DNA of 46,873 nt, from the NCBI GenBank assembly GCA_002418835.1, contig DIEX01000008.1, forward strand, positions 1-46,873. The letters are read 5' to 3'. How positions within the stretch are numbered: position 1 is the stretch's first letter; the number at the start of each line of letters is the position of its first letter. The notes beneath the pieces were generated by a model that was not told the origin of the DNA, ran no database searches, and saw only the letters and a list, made by a program, of their open reading frames with translations. The stretch is from Spirochaetia bacterium UBA5763. GTDB lineage: Bacteria > Spirochaetota > UBA4802 > UBA5550. This document shows, in pieces, positions 39,881 to 46,873 of the stretch. The position numbers and the translations under genes are program-made.

Positions 39881-40708
39881 TCAGAGATAATGCTCTCTCA
39901 TAAGGGTGTTATATGCTTGCCTTGCCTTCTTATCTCCGTCTGTACGGTAGCAGAGATTATATTTTGCGGCGTGTTTTGGTATTTGTGAAAGAAGGTCCTT
40001 CCAGGTGTCTTTTATCCTTTCCCCTCTATGAGTGAGTATAAATGATTCTGTACCCTCATATGCTGCTGATATAAAGGGATATGCTGCTGCCGCAGCCTGT
40101 TTGTTCTCAAATGGGTCATAGGGATATGTATACAGCCTCATGGAGCAGGCGAACCCTTCAGGTTTTGGCAGTGTTTCACCGGATTCAAGTTTCTCTATAA
40201 GCTCCTCAATGCCTGATTTATTGAGCGTGGCAAGACAGAACAGGTAATCTTCCAGCAGGGAAAAGCGGATATCCCTGTAAATGATATTCCCGCCTGTGAG
40301 TATCAGGTCAAGGGTGATAAACCCTTTCCAGTTTTTCTCGCGTTCCGCAAGCTCTGAAGATATTTTCGTGAGTTGCTTGTTTATACTGAGCTTTCCCGGA
40401 AAGCATGTGACACAGTTTGCCGGTATATCTCCACCCTGACTATCATTCATCAGAGCTTTATCATTGATAAAGATAGTATGACAGATAAATTTCTCCCCGT
40501 TCCAGAACATGACGTATGACACTTCGGTACCGTCAGGCCTGAATATGACTGTATTATCGATAAACTCCCAGTGATAGTCTGATTCAAGACGTTCTATCTG
40601 TTCGTCAGTGAGGTTATTTTTGAAGAATAGTTCAGGCATTTTGAAGCCTGCATCAAAGGCGAGTGCTAAAGCGTGCTGAATGTGATTGTTTACGTTATCT
40701 ACAAACAT
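39881..40708 (-). CDS. Phage protein resembling the C-terminal half of PurD (ATP-grasp)
   Basis: The 275-residue protein shows two segments that line up with phosphoribosylamine-glycine ligase: DGTEVSYVMFWNGEKFICHT and INDKALMNDSQGGDIPANC stand where PurD has its GxEVS...F-GE and MNGDLGPxTG blocks. GFITLDLILTGGNIIYRDIR stands where PurD has the metal-binding strand. The N-terminal half of PurD is missing. A longer frame opens with a GTG at 40792, but AGGAG 8 bases before the ATG at 40708 fixes the start. The last gene of the late run in this window. The family is inferred from pattern, not from a search. Confidence 0.55.
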   Translation of the reverse strand: MFVDNVNNHIQHALALAFDAGFKMPELFFKNNLTDEQIERLESDYHWEFIDNTVIFRPDGTEVSYVMFWNGEKFICHTIFINDKALMNDSQGGDIPANCVTCFPGKLSINKQLTKISSELAEREKNWKGFITLDLILTGGNIIYRDIRFSLLEDYLFCLATLNKSGIEELIEKLESGETLPKPEGFACSMRLYTYPYDPFENKQAAAAAYPFISAAYEGTESFILTHRGERIKDTWKDLLSQIPKHAAKYNLCYRTDGDKKARQAYNTLMREHYL

Positions 40709-40877
40709 TGATTCTGCTCCTGTTATTGTGTAGTAGTTGACATGATGACTTAAGACTGCAGTATTTATACCTCCCGTTGAAATATTGTTCACATGCTGTA
40801 TAATTCTGACCGCTTATGTGTGCAACCATGCCGTAAAAGCATACACATTGACGGTCATCAATCTTAACTTTCGGCAT
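40695..40877 (-). CDS. Cys-rich 60-aa protein
   Basis: The 60-residue frame has seven cysteines (CVC at 11-13, then single Cys, CSLKSSC, and one near the end), as in small metal-binding phage proteins. Its ATG shares one base with the stop of the giant gene (TGATG), and its end overlaps the PurD-like gene by 14 bases, so it fits exactly between the two. No strong ribosome site: AAGGA lies about 15 bases upstream. It is credible because of the tight packing. Confidence 0.5.
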   Translation of the reverse strand: MPKVKIDDRQCVCFYGMVAHISGQNYTACEQYFNGRYKYCSLKSSCQLLHNNRSRINVCR

Positions 40878-43800
40878 CAGTAACCGCGCATTTCCTTACG
40901 CATTTCTTTTTTCATCTGGTAATACGGATTATTCTTCTGCATCTCTCTTCTCATTGTTTCTCCGGGGTGCATCATTCTTCGTGCTTCCTGCTGGTCCTCT
41001 CTGCGCTCTTTGGAAAGCTGCTTAAATATTTTATACATCTGCTGACCTCCAGGCATACCGAGCCATTTGGCGGCGATATACAAAGCCGGTTTACTTCCCG
41101 GTTGACCTGAAAAAGTTTGTAATGAATCGTATATATGCCCCGTGGTTGCCCCCATCCAACTTCCTCCACCATAGCGGAAAGAACCTCCTGAAACTGGCAT
41201 CATACTTAAAAACTCTTTCAGAGTTTCCATAAAAGCCCCGGCTAATTGTCCTTCTCTTTTTGTGGCTTCTTTTCCCTGTAAAGCGTCTACCCATGACTGG
41301 CCTGTAAAGCCTTCATAAGCAGCTGAAAGAGGGGCTGGCATCGGTGACTTTGTTCCTGCCAGTTCATATATGGTATTACAGACAAAGCTTGCTGCTGCGA
41401 ATGTTACCACGTTTTCAATGGCTTTTGAAGTAGGAAGAAGCTTTCCCCTCTCGTAAACATTAAACTTGCCGTCCGCGTTAAGTCTGGCGAACTGGTTTTT
41501 ATCGAGTGATTCAACATTGCTTCGGTCAAGTCCTTCGGCTTTAAGTCTGTTGGTTTTACGGATTCCCATAATGTCATCCGCGAGGAAATTAAGGTTATTG
41601 ATAACAAAAGTGTTGAACAGTGTCAATGATTTTCCAAGTGGGGTATGCTGAATCGGTGCAAGGTCTATCCTTGCAGCTGACCCCTGAGAGTTAATGACTG
41701 TATCATCAGCAAATAATATTGCCTCTTTCGGGGAGAGCTTGCATACATCCTGACCGTATCTATAAGCAGATAACCAGGATATCTGCGCTGTCTTCAGGTC
41801 AAGGTACCGCAAAGGGAGTGTTCCGATGCTTGCCGCTGTTTCTTTTGCTCTGCCGAGCTTTCCGGTTAATCCTTTTGTCATCTCTTCAACCGTAATATCA
41901 TGCATCCTTGCTTTTAATACTTTGCTGTTTTCAAGTGCAAATTTCTGCATATCAGGCCGCATGAAGTCCATAAGCCCTTTTCCAACTGCGCGCGGACCAA
42001 GTACCCCGATTGTATTAACCACGGCTGAGGGCTGTACCGCCATTGATTTTGCATTATATGTCAGAATAAATATTCCGATATTGCGATTGACCTTGTTTGC
42101 CATGGTGTTAATCCAGTCTGCAGCTTCACTGATTTTCTTACCTGATACATAGTCAAGCGTATCATGCAGATATTTATGTGCATACGGATTTACCTCTGCA
42201 AAACGGCTGTTTACGTCCAGTCCGTCTCTGAGCTTCCCGATAACAGGTGTCATGTGTGCCGTTCTGAGGGCTGTTGTGAGATACTTGTCCATGACATAAA
42301 ATGCATCTGTTTCAAGGTCCCGGGTACTCTGTACCCTTTCTTTACCATACTGAAATGATAATCCGCGGGTTTTAAAATCTGTAATACTGGTCCTGTAAAA
42401 ATCCTCTGCGGGTATCTTTGTCAGGTCATAGCCAAGCTCTTCAAGAAGTGAGAACTTTCGCATGAATGTAAAGTAATCGTCAACCTTTTCTATTTTATCA
42501 AGGCCTGCAACTTCCCGGGCTGCATTGATACGCTCATACATTACATCAAGTACTTTGCGGATTTCCGTAACTGCTGCCTGCTGTTCCGGTGTCAGCTCTT
42601 CAAACTTCTTCGGCTCTACCAGCTTTCCTTTATTCCTGAGCTTTTGAGTGATTACGCGGTCTATCATTTCCTGTTCTTTCAGGGGACGTTTATAAAAATC
42701 CTTCGGTCTTTGTGCCTCAATGACTTTCCGGTTTATCTCTGCAAAAGTAGCTTGTCCCTGTTCCATCTGACCTATAAGGTGCTGTCCTATAACATCACGG
42801 TCGTGGCTGCTGAATTGTTTTTTATAATCCTTAATCCAGTCTTTATACCGCTGGCTTTCAATTACAAAGTTATGTTCTGCCTGCCTTAACGGTACAACAA
42901 AGTTTTTATAAACCTTCTGGCCAAGCTTGTTGGCAATAAACCGGCTTTTATTCAGGAATAGGTCAGGGCTTGCACCTTTCTGCTTAAATTCACGCTCAAG
43001 ATGATTTGCTCCTTCGAATGTACGGTTAATCTCTTCAGGGGTTTTGACTGCAAATTCCATAAGATCATTAAAATGCTCTTTGCCATAGTATTCAGCATTA
43101 CTTCTGCTCATCTTTCCAAGGTCTAAAGATTCACCCATGGCTTTTTGTAATAGCACCTGGTTCTTGACTTTGGCATCAATAGCCTGCTGGTCTATTTCTT
43201 CAAGCTTCGGAAGGATCTCTTTCTGCCTTATATACGGTGATTTACTCTCTTCTATAAGTTTATTCCGGTATTCAATGTATTCCGATTGTGATTCGATTCC
43301 TTTAAATTGTTCCTCGGCCTGTAAAACTTTTTTTGAAAACGATTTTCCTTCACGGTCAATCTGAAACTGTGCTTTTCGTGAAGCGTGTTCTATCACATGC
43401 GGAGGAATATAGTTTGTCTCCTGGATTACCTTTGCGACTATCTCCCGCTGTACCGCTTCCTGATATGGCTTTTTAAGTGTCGTATATCCTGATTCTTTGC
43501 TGTCTATATGGTCAAGCAGGGACGTAGGGTCTTGCGCTACCTTGAATCTTTCTTCAGGTGTCATTACTGACATTGCGTAGTCAATAACCTGGTCCATACG
43601 GTCACGAATTTGCGGTTGATGTTCGTATCTGCGATAGTTACCAGTGAGTTTATTCAACTCTTCTTTCATGTATTTATGCTGCAGTTCCTGCTTATATTCA
43701 TTGAATTTTGACAGGTTTTCTTTCGCTGCATCTGTGAGCTGTCTGACTTCTTCCAGCTTCCCGGCAAGTTCTTCACCTCTCTGCGCCCTGAGCTTGCTGT

Positions 43801-45136
43801 CAAACAACGGACTGCCTGGTACTTCCTGTTCTGCAAATGGATTGTTCTTAATCCCGTTTATATGTTCATTAACCTTTTCTATAACTTCAGGTTTAAACTT
43901 AAAGCCCCCGGCTTCTGTCTGGTCAAGTACATACGGCCTGTATTCCTTTGGAATCTGGTTCGGCTGTATTATCTGTTCAGGAGATTTCCCTTCTTTGTAG
44001 TTAGCTTTTATCTGCCTGTTTACTATTTCATTCTGAATGTTTGAAACTCTTTCAGCTTCAATCTGCCTTTCGGTTTTGACAACAGCTTCATCAATGATAT
44101 ACTTTGATGCTGCCGGGTCCTTCATGTATTCGATATGCTCAGGCTTGATGTTCTGAGTAATGCGCTCTTCCGGTATTCCCTTAGATGCAGCTGCTTCTTT
44201 TATCCCCCCTGCGACATGAGGGAGTTTCATCATTCCTATAAGTATTGCTGTTTTTACAGCGTCTTTAGCTGTAAGATCATTAAACCCTTTGCCATTTAAA
44301 ATCATGTCACTTCCGAGAAGTGCGGTGCCTTCTGCCACGGTTGATATACCGGCATCAATGATTTTATTGGTTATACCTGGTTTAGCGAGAACATTAGCAA
44401 CTGGTTTACCAAGTAATCCGGCTGCTGCGGTAGCCCATCCGGTCGCCCCGCCTTTTAAGGTTTCAACTACAGGATCTGCCACATTTTCAACGGTTAACGG
44501 TATTTTGCCGCCATTGCGTTCTTTAATCTCCATAGTCTTATCGAGTCCGGCAGGAAGTCCGAACGCTCCGAACGCTCCACCGATTTTTCCACCAAGAGCA
44601 TAAAGAGGGAGGTCAGAGATTATCTTTCCTGCTTCGTATGCTACTTCTTCACCCATACCCTCAGGCTGATATCCTGATTCTTCAAATTGTTTTATCCCTT
44701 TGCCGGAGGCTGTGTCCGGTGCATAATTCTTAACGAGCTTTGCAGTGGTTGAACCGTAACGGCCTCGCAGGAACGCATTTCCCTTTCCTCTCTGCTGCTG
44801 TTTTATCGCTTCGTCAATTGATGAGGGAAGGGTTACTGAATTCGTATTCTCGACATTGGTAAGCAACGGCCTCATGCTTGCCAATTCTTCAGGAGAATAA
44901 CCCTCGACTTTGACAGGGGGATTATTTTCAGTTGGTGCTTTTATGATTTTAGATTCAACTCCCTCCATCTTGTCAGCGCCAGCATTAAACTCAGAATAGA
45001 TTTTATCAGCTTGTGCCGGATCTATTTGCGGTTTCACCACCTCATTAAAAAAACGGTCTCTTGTTTCGCGTTTTTTTTCAGGGGAATACTCCTGATATTT
45101 AGGAGATGTTATTACATCTTTCCACTGAAGAGCCAT
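40877..45136 (-). CDS. Giant phage virion protein (ejection/polyvalent type)
   Basis: At 1419 residues this is the largest gene in the window. The N-terminus (LQWKDVITSPKYQEYSPEKK, RDRFFNEVVKPQID) recalls the start of large phage internal-virion or polyvalent proteins. A Gly/Ala-rich hydrophobic region (about 160-310) could insert in membranes. Residues about 340-870 are charged and coiled-coil-like. The C-terminal third has AKSMAVQPSAVVNTIGVLG, ILFADDTVINSQGSAARIDL and LGKSLTLFNTFVINNLNFL, which I associate with polyvalent phage proteins. It is coupled at both ends to its neighbours by one-base overlaps. Ejection is inferred from size, order and neighbours. Confidence 0.65.
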   Translation of the reverse strand: MALQWKDVITSPKYQEYSPEKKRETRDRFFNEVVKPQIDPAQADKIYSEFNAGADKMEGVESKIIKAPTENNPPVKVEGYSPEELASMRPLLTNVENTNSVTLPSSIDEAIKQQQRGKGNAFLRGRYGSTTAKLVKNYAPDTASGKGIKQFEESGYQPEGMGEEVAYEAGKIISDLPLYALGGKIGGAFGAFGLPAGLDKTMEIKERNGGKIPLTVENVADPVVETLKGGATGWATAAAGLLGKPVANVLAKPGITNKIIDAGISTVAEGTALLGSDMILNGKGFNDLTAKDAVKTAILIGMMKLPHVAGGIKEAAASKGIPEERITQNIKPEHIEYMKDPAASKYIIDEAVVKTERQIEAERVSNIQNEIVNRQIKANYKEGKSPEQIIQPNQIPKEYRPYVLDQTEAGGFKFKPEVIEKVNEHINGIKNNPFAEQEVPGSPLFDSKLRAQRGEELAGKLEEVRQLTDAAKENLSKFNEYKQELQHKYMKEELNKLTGNYRRYEHQPQIRDRMDQVIDYAMSVMTPEERFKVAQDPTSLLDHIDSKESGYTTLKKPYQEAVQREIVAKVIQETNYIPPHVIEHASRKAQFQIDREGKSFSKKVLQAEEQFKGIESQSEYIEYRNKLIEESKSPYIRQKEILPKLEEIDQQAIDAKVKNQVLLQKAMGESLDLGKMSRSNAEYYGKEHFNDLMEFAVKTPEEINRTFEGANHLEREFKQKGASPDLFLNKSRFIANKLGQKVYKNFVVPLRQAEHNFVIESQRYKDWIKDYKKQFSSHDRDVIGQHLIGQMEQGQATFAEINRKVIEAQRPKDFYKRPLKEQEMIDRVITQKLRNKGKLVEPKKFEELTPEQQAAVTEIRKVLDVMYERINAAREVAGLDKIEKVDDYFTFMRKFSLLEELGYDLTKIPAEDFYRTSITDFKTRGLSFQYGKERVQSTRDLETDAFYVMDKYLTTALRTAHMTPVIGKLRDGLDVNSRFAEVNPYAHKYLHDTLDYVSGKKISEAADWINTMANKVNRNIGIFILTYNAKSMAVQPSAVVNTIGVLGPRAVGKGLMDFMRPDMQKFALENSKVLKARMHDITVEEMTKGLTGKLGRAKETAASIGTLPLRYLDLKTAQISWLSAYRYGQDVCKLSPKEAILFADDTVINSQGSAARIDLAPIQHTPLGKSLTLFNTFVINNLNFLADDIMGIRKTNRLKAEGLDRSNVESLDKNQFARLNADGKFNVYERGKLLPTSKAIENVVTFAAASFVCNTIYELAGTKSPMPAPLSAAYEGFTGQSWVDALQGKEATKREGQLAGAFMETLKEFLSMMPVSGGSFRYGGGSWMGATTGHIYDSLQTFSGQPGSKPALYIAAKWLGMPGGQQMYKIFKQLSKERREDQQEARRMMHPGETMRREMQKNNPYYQMKKEMRKEMRGY

Positions 45137-46305
45137 TAATTACCACCAAGAAATTGATCTACAGATTTCATTTTAGCATACTCAGAATAAGGTACAGCCT
45201 TAAATGTAACAGGGTGCATTCGTGGTGTTGTCGTGTCTCCGCTTGCATCGAGTTTCGAATTATACTCTTTAGCTTTTGATTCTTTACGGAATGTAAAAAA
45301 TCCGGCATTATCATCGGCAGATTTATTAACCTGATAATCTGTTGCCATTTGATTTTCAGCCTGGACTTTTTTCAGGTTTTCTTTTTCGAGGTCGTTGAGA
45401 GTATCGCTCCCTTCGCTTGATGCGAATTTATATGTGAATTGAGAAGTATTAGTAATCCCATTTCGTGCAAATATTGGATTATGCTTTTTTAATAATACAC
45501 TTGCGGGATCTTTATCGGTTAGTATCGCGTCTGATGATTTTACAGTACCTATCAGTTTACCATTACTATCAAAAATATTAACTCGCTCAAGTTTGTTTCC
45601 TGCGCCTCCTCCCTTACCACCTATACCAAAAAATCCTGCAGGCTGGGGTTGAAATGTATGTCCGTAATGATCTGATATTGCTTTTCCTGTGGTGATGTAT
45701 CTGTTATATGCGGCAAGGCCGCCACCGTTTTGTATTGCATTGATTGTGTCATTTATAAGCTGCTGCTGTTGATCAACTTCATTGCCCTTGTAAGATGCAG
45801 GAATATTCGCAAGGGATTTGTTGTAAGCTTCAGCTTTTTTATTAAATGCTGATATATCATTGTTTTGCGATTGCTGCTGCTTATATGTATCAACCAGTGT
45901 TTGCGGCTTTCCGGTTATACCCATAAGCTCAAGTTGAGCGTTTAAGCTGTTAGTATCTTTACCATATATTTTTTTAAGTTCATTGACAGCGTTTATATCC
46001 TGCAAAGTCTGACCCTGTCTTGCTTCAGGAGTTAGTGAAAGTTGTTCTTTTAAACCGATTTCTTTCCCGCGAAAAGGATTCTGTGCTTCCCACTGTTTTA
46101 CAGGGCCCGCGAATAAAGATGACAACCCGTAGTTCTCTGCAGAATGTAAAGCTTTAGCGGCTCCTTCTTCATCTCCCTGTTTGTTAAGCATATCTGCAAG
46201 CTGCAATCTTTGAGCAATTGCTGTACGCTTCATCTCCTGTAATCCCTGTGCAGTATTCTGAGCATTGCGAAGTGAATCGCTTATTGTATCAATATATAAT
46301 GGCAT
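45136..46305 (-). CDS. Phage structural protein, probable ejection protein
   Basis: The 389-residue protein begins with a long helix (YIDTISDSLRNAQNTAQGLQ) and has a Gln-rich middle (QQQSQNND, VDQQQQLINDTINAIQNGGG) and a Gly-rich turn (GIGGKGGGAGN). No enzyme motif is seen. Its position between a small Q-rich protein and the 1419-residue protein mirrors the gp7-gp20-gp16 order of P22-type podoviruses. Both junctions overlap by one base. Assignment by order and composition only. Confidence 0.55.
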   Translation of the reverse strand: MPLYIDTISDSLRNAQNTAQGLQEMKRTAIAQRLQLADMLNKQGDEEGAAKALHSAENYGLSSLFAGPVKQWEAQNPFRGKEIGLKEQLSLTPEARQGQTLQDINAVNELKKIYGKDTNSLNAQLELMGITGKPQTLVDTYKQQQSQNNDISAFNKKAEAYNKSLANIPASYKGNEVDQQQQLINDTINAIQNGGGLAAYNRYITTGKAISDHYGHTFQPQPAGFFGIGGKGGGAGNKLERVNIFDSNGKLIGTVKSSDAILTDKDPASVLLKKHNPIFARNGITNTSQFTYKFASSEGSDTLNDLEKENLKKVQAENQMATDYQVNKSADDNAGFFTFRKESKAKEYNSKLDASGDTTTPRMHPVTFKAVPYSEYAKMKSVDQFLGGN

Positions 46306-46871
46306 TATTTCCCTCCTGATCCGCCCATTATTGAACCGATACCTTGACCAACTGAACCGGCAGCAGAGAGTATATCAAGGAGTCCACCTGTTTTCTGTAT
46401 AGCATTGGCCTGAGTTCCCAGCACTGTTTGATTCCCTCCGAGTAGCTGAGATAATGATGTCAGTTGCCTGTTATAGGCGCTTTCCTGACCTTGTTGTTTA
46501 AGCTGCTGCTGCTGTAATTGATTCTGATAACTCAAATTATTAATATTGTTCATCGTGTTCTGCTTTAATTGATCTTGAGCATATCTGTTCGCAGATGAAT
46601 GTAACATTGAGCTATGCTGTGTATTGCCTAACTGTTGATTAAGTTGTTGTAATGCGGGATTAACTATTCCGGTTTGAAATGCCGCAGCTCCGTTATCTGT
46701 ATCATATTCATACGAGCTTTGTGGGTTTGTTGAAAGACCACTAAGCACGGAATATGTTTGTGGATTGTACTGCTGCTGAAGCCCTCCGACCTGGTTTAAT
46801 AAGGCTTTCTGTGCAGCAGTCAGTGTACTTGTCTGCTTTGTTCCTCCGAAGAGAAGACTGCTTAATCCCAT
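46305..46871 (-). CDS. Phage structural protein, Q-rich, possible gp7-like
   Basis: A 188-residue, Gln/Asn/Ser-rich protein (QQLNQQLGNTQHSSML, QNQLQQQQLKQQGQ) starting MGLSSLLFGGTKQ, a hydrophobic start seen in small phage virion proteins, and ending in a Gly-rich tail (AAGSVGQGIGSIMGGSGG). The ATG is 2 bases from the window edge, so a longer upstream start cannot be excluded. It leads the three-gene run visible here; earlier late genes (capsid, portal) would lie beyond the edge. Confidence 0.5.
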   Translation of the reverse strand: MGLSSLLFGGTKQTSTLTAAQKALLNQVGGLQQQYNPQTYSVLSGLSTNPQSSYEYDTDNGAAAFQTGIVNPALQQLNQQLGNTQHSSMLHSSANRYAQDQLKQNTMNNINNLSYQNQLQQQQLKQQGQESAYNRQLTSLSQLLGGNQTVLGTQANAIQKTGGLLDILSAAGSVGQGIGSIMGGSGGK

Positions 46872-46873
46872 AA

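Noticed and set aside
43644..44000. 118-codon plus-strand frame inside the giant phage gene
   Set aside because: Fully antisense to a 1419-codon open frame with consistent neighbours; Ser/Leu-rich shadow.

Overview
The window looks like a chromosome segment of an AT-rich, fermentative, Gram-negative-type bacterium running into a prophage-like element. A Spirochaetota-like host is my best guess, on weak evidence: the rplU-prp-rpmA-obg-proB order, a GHL10-type lipoprotein, class II photolyase and a GGDGT/PKTIDND-type phosphofructokinase. Anaerobic metabolism is suggested by a pyruvate:ferredoxin oxidoreductase C-terminus at the left edge and by a stand-alone glycyl-radical peptide of the anaerobic ribonucleotide reductase (NrdD) family. 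All assignments were made by reading motifs by eye; no database search was run.

Region 1-9.6 kb: the 3' end of nifJ with a strong terminator, a structured non-coding stretch that resembles 6S RNA, an AMP-forming acyl-CoA synthetase, a GHL10 lipoprotein, a HAD-like protein, and the tight cluster eno, ftsB-like, DUF501, YrdC/Sua5-like, followed by an exported peptidase-MA-like protein. Region 9.7-17.1 kb: hisB-hisH, a GAF-GGDEF diguanylate cyclase, a TM2-like membrane protein, tRNA-Ile(CAT), then rplU-prp-rpmA, obgE-proB and a THUMP methyltransferase. Region 17.1-24.8 kb: an SGNH hydrolase and two unknown genes on the minus strand, then a HEAT-repeat protein, small unknown proteins, a TerB-like protein, phosphofructokinase, class II photolyase and a TrpR-like regulator. 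Region 24.8-33.1 kb: upp, an FAD oxidoreductase and menA (minus), a mono-haem cytochrome c, birA with a sodium/solute symporter (minus), the NrdD-like peptide, an AmpG-like transporter and a eukaryote-type hisA.

Region 33.1-39.7 kb is accessory DNA: a repeat-family protein, a DUF296 protein, a hicAB toxin-antitoxin pair with a palindromic operator, and a minus-strand run of small genes led by a 49-aa ORF and an ArdC-like antirestriction protein. This run contains a recurrent leader element (GC hairpin, CCTG...TAATGC, then GAGGTTAAAACATG). A divergent ribbon-helix-helix regulator and a zinc-ribbon protein lie on the plus strand and end at a strong terminator. Region 39.9-46.9 kb (minus) carries phage late genes: three tightly coupled genes (188, 389 and 1419 codons) that look like a podovirus-style ejection module, a 60-aa Cys-rich ORF, and a protein resembling the C-terminal half of a PurD-type ATP-grasp ligase. 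The element continues past the right edge. No integrase, terminase, portal or capsid gene lies in the window.

The most interesting items are the recurrent phage leader element, the Prp protease beside an L27 with no N-terminal extension, the eukaryote-type HisA, the stand-alone glycyl-radical peptide, and the PurD-like phage protein.
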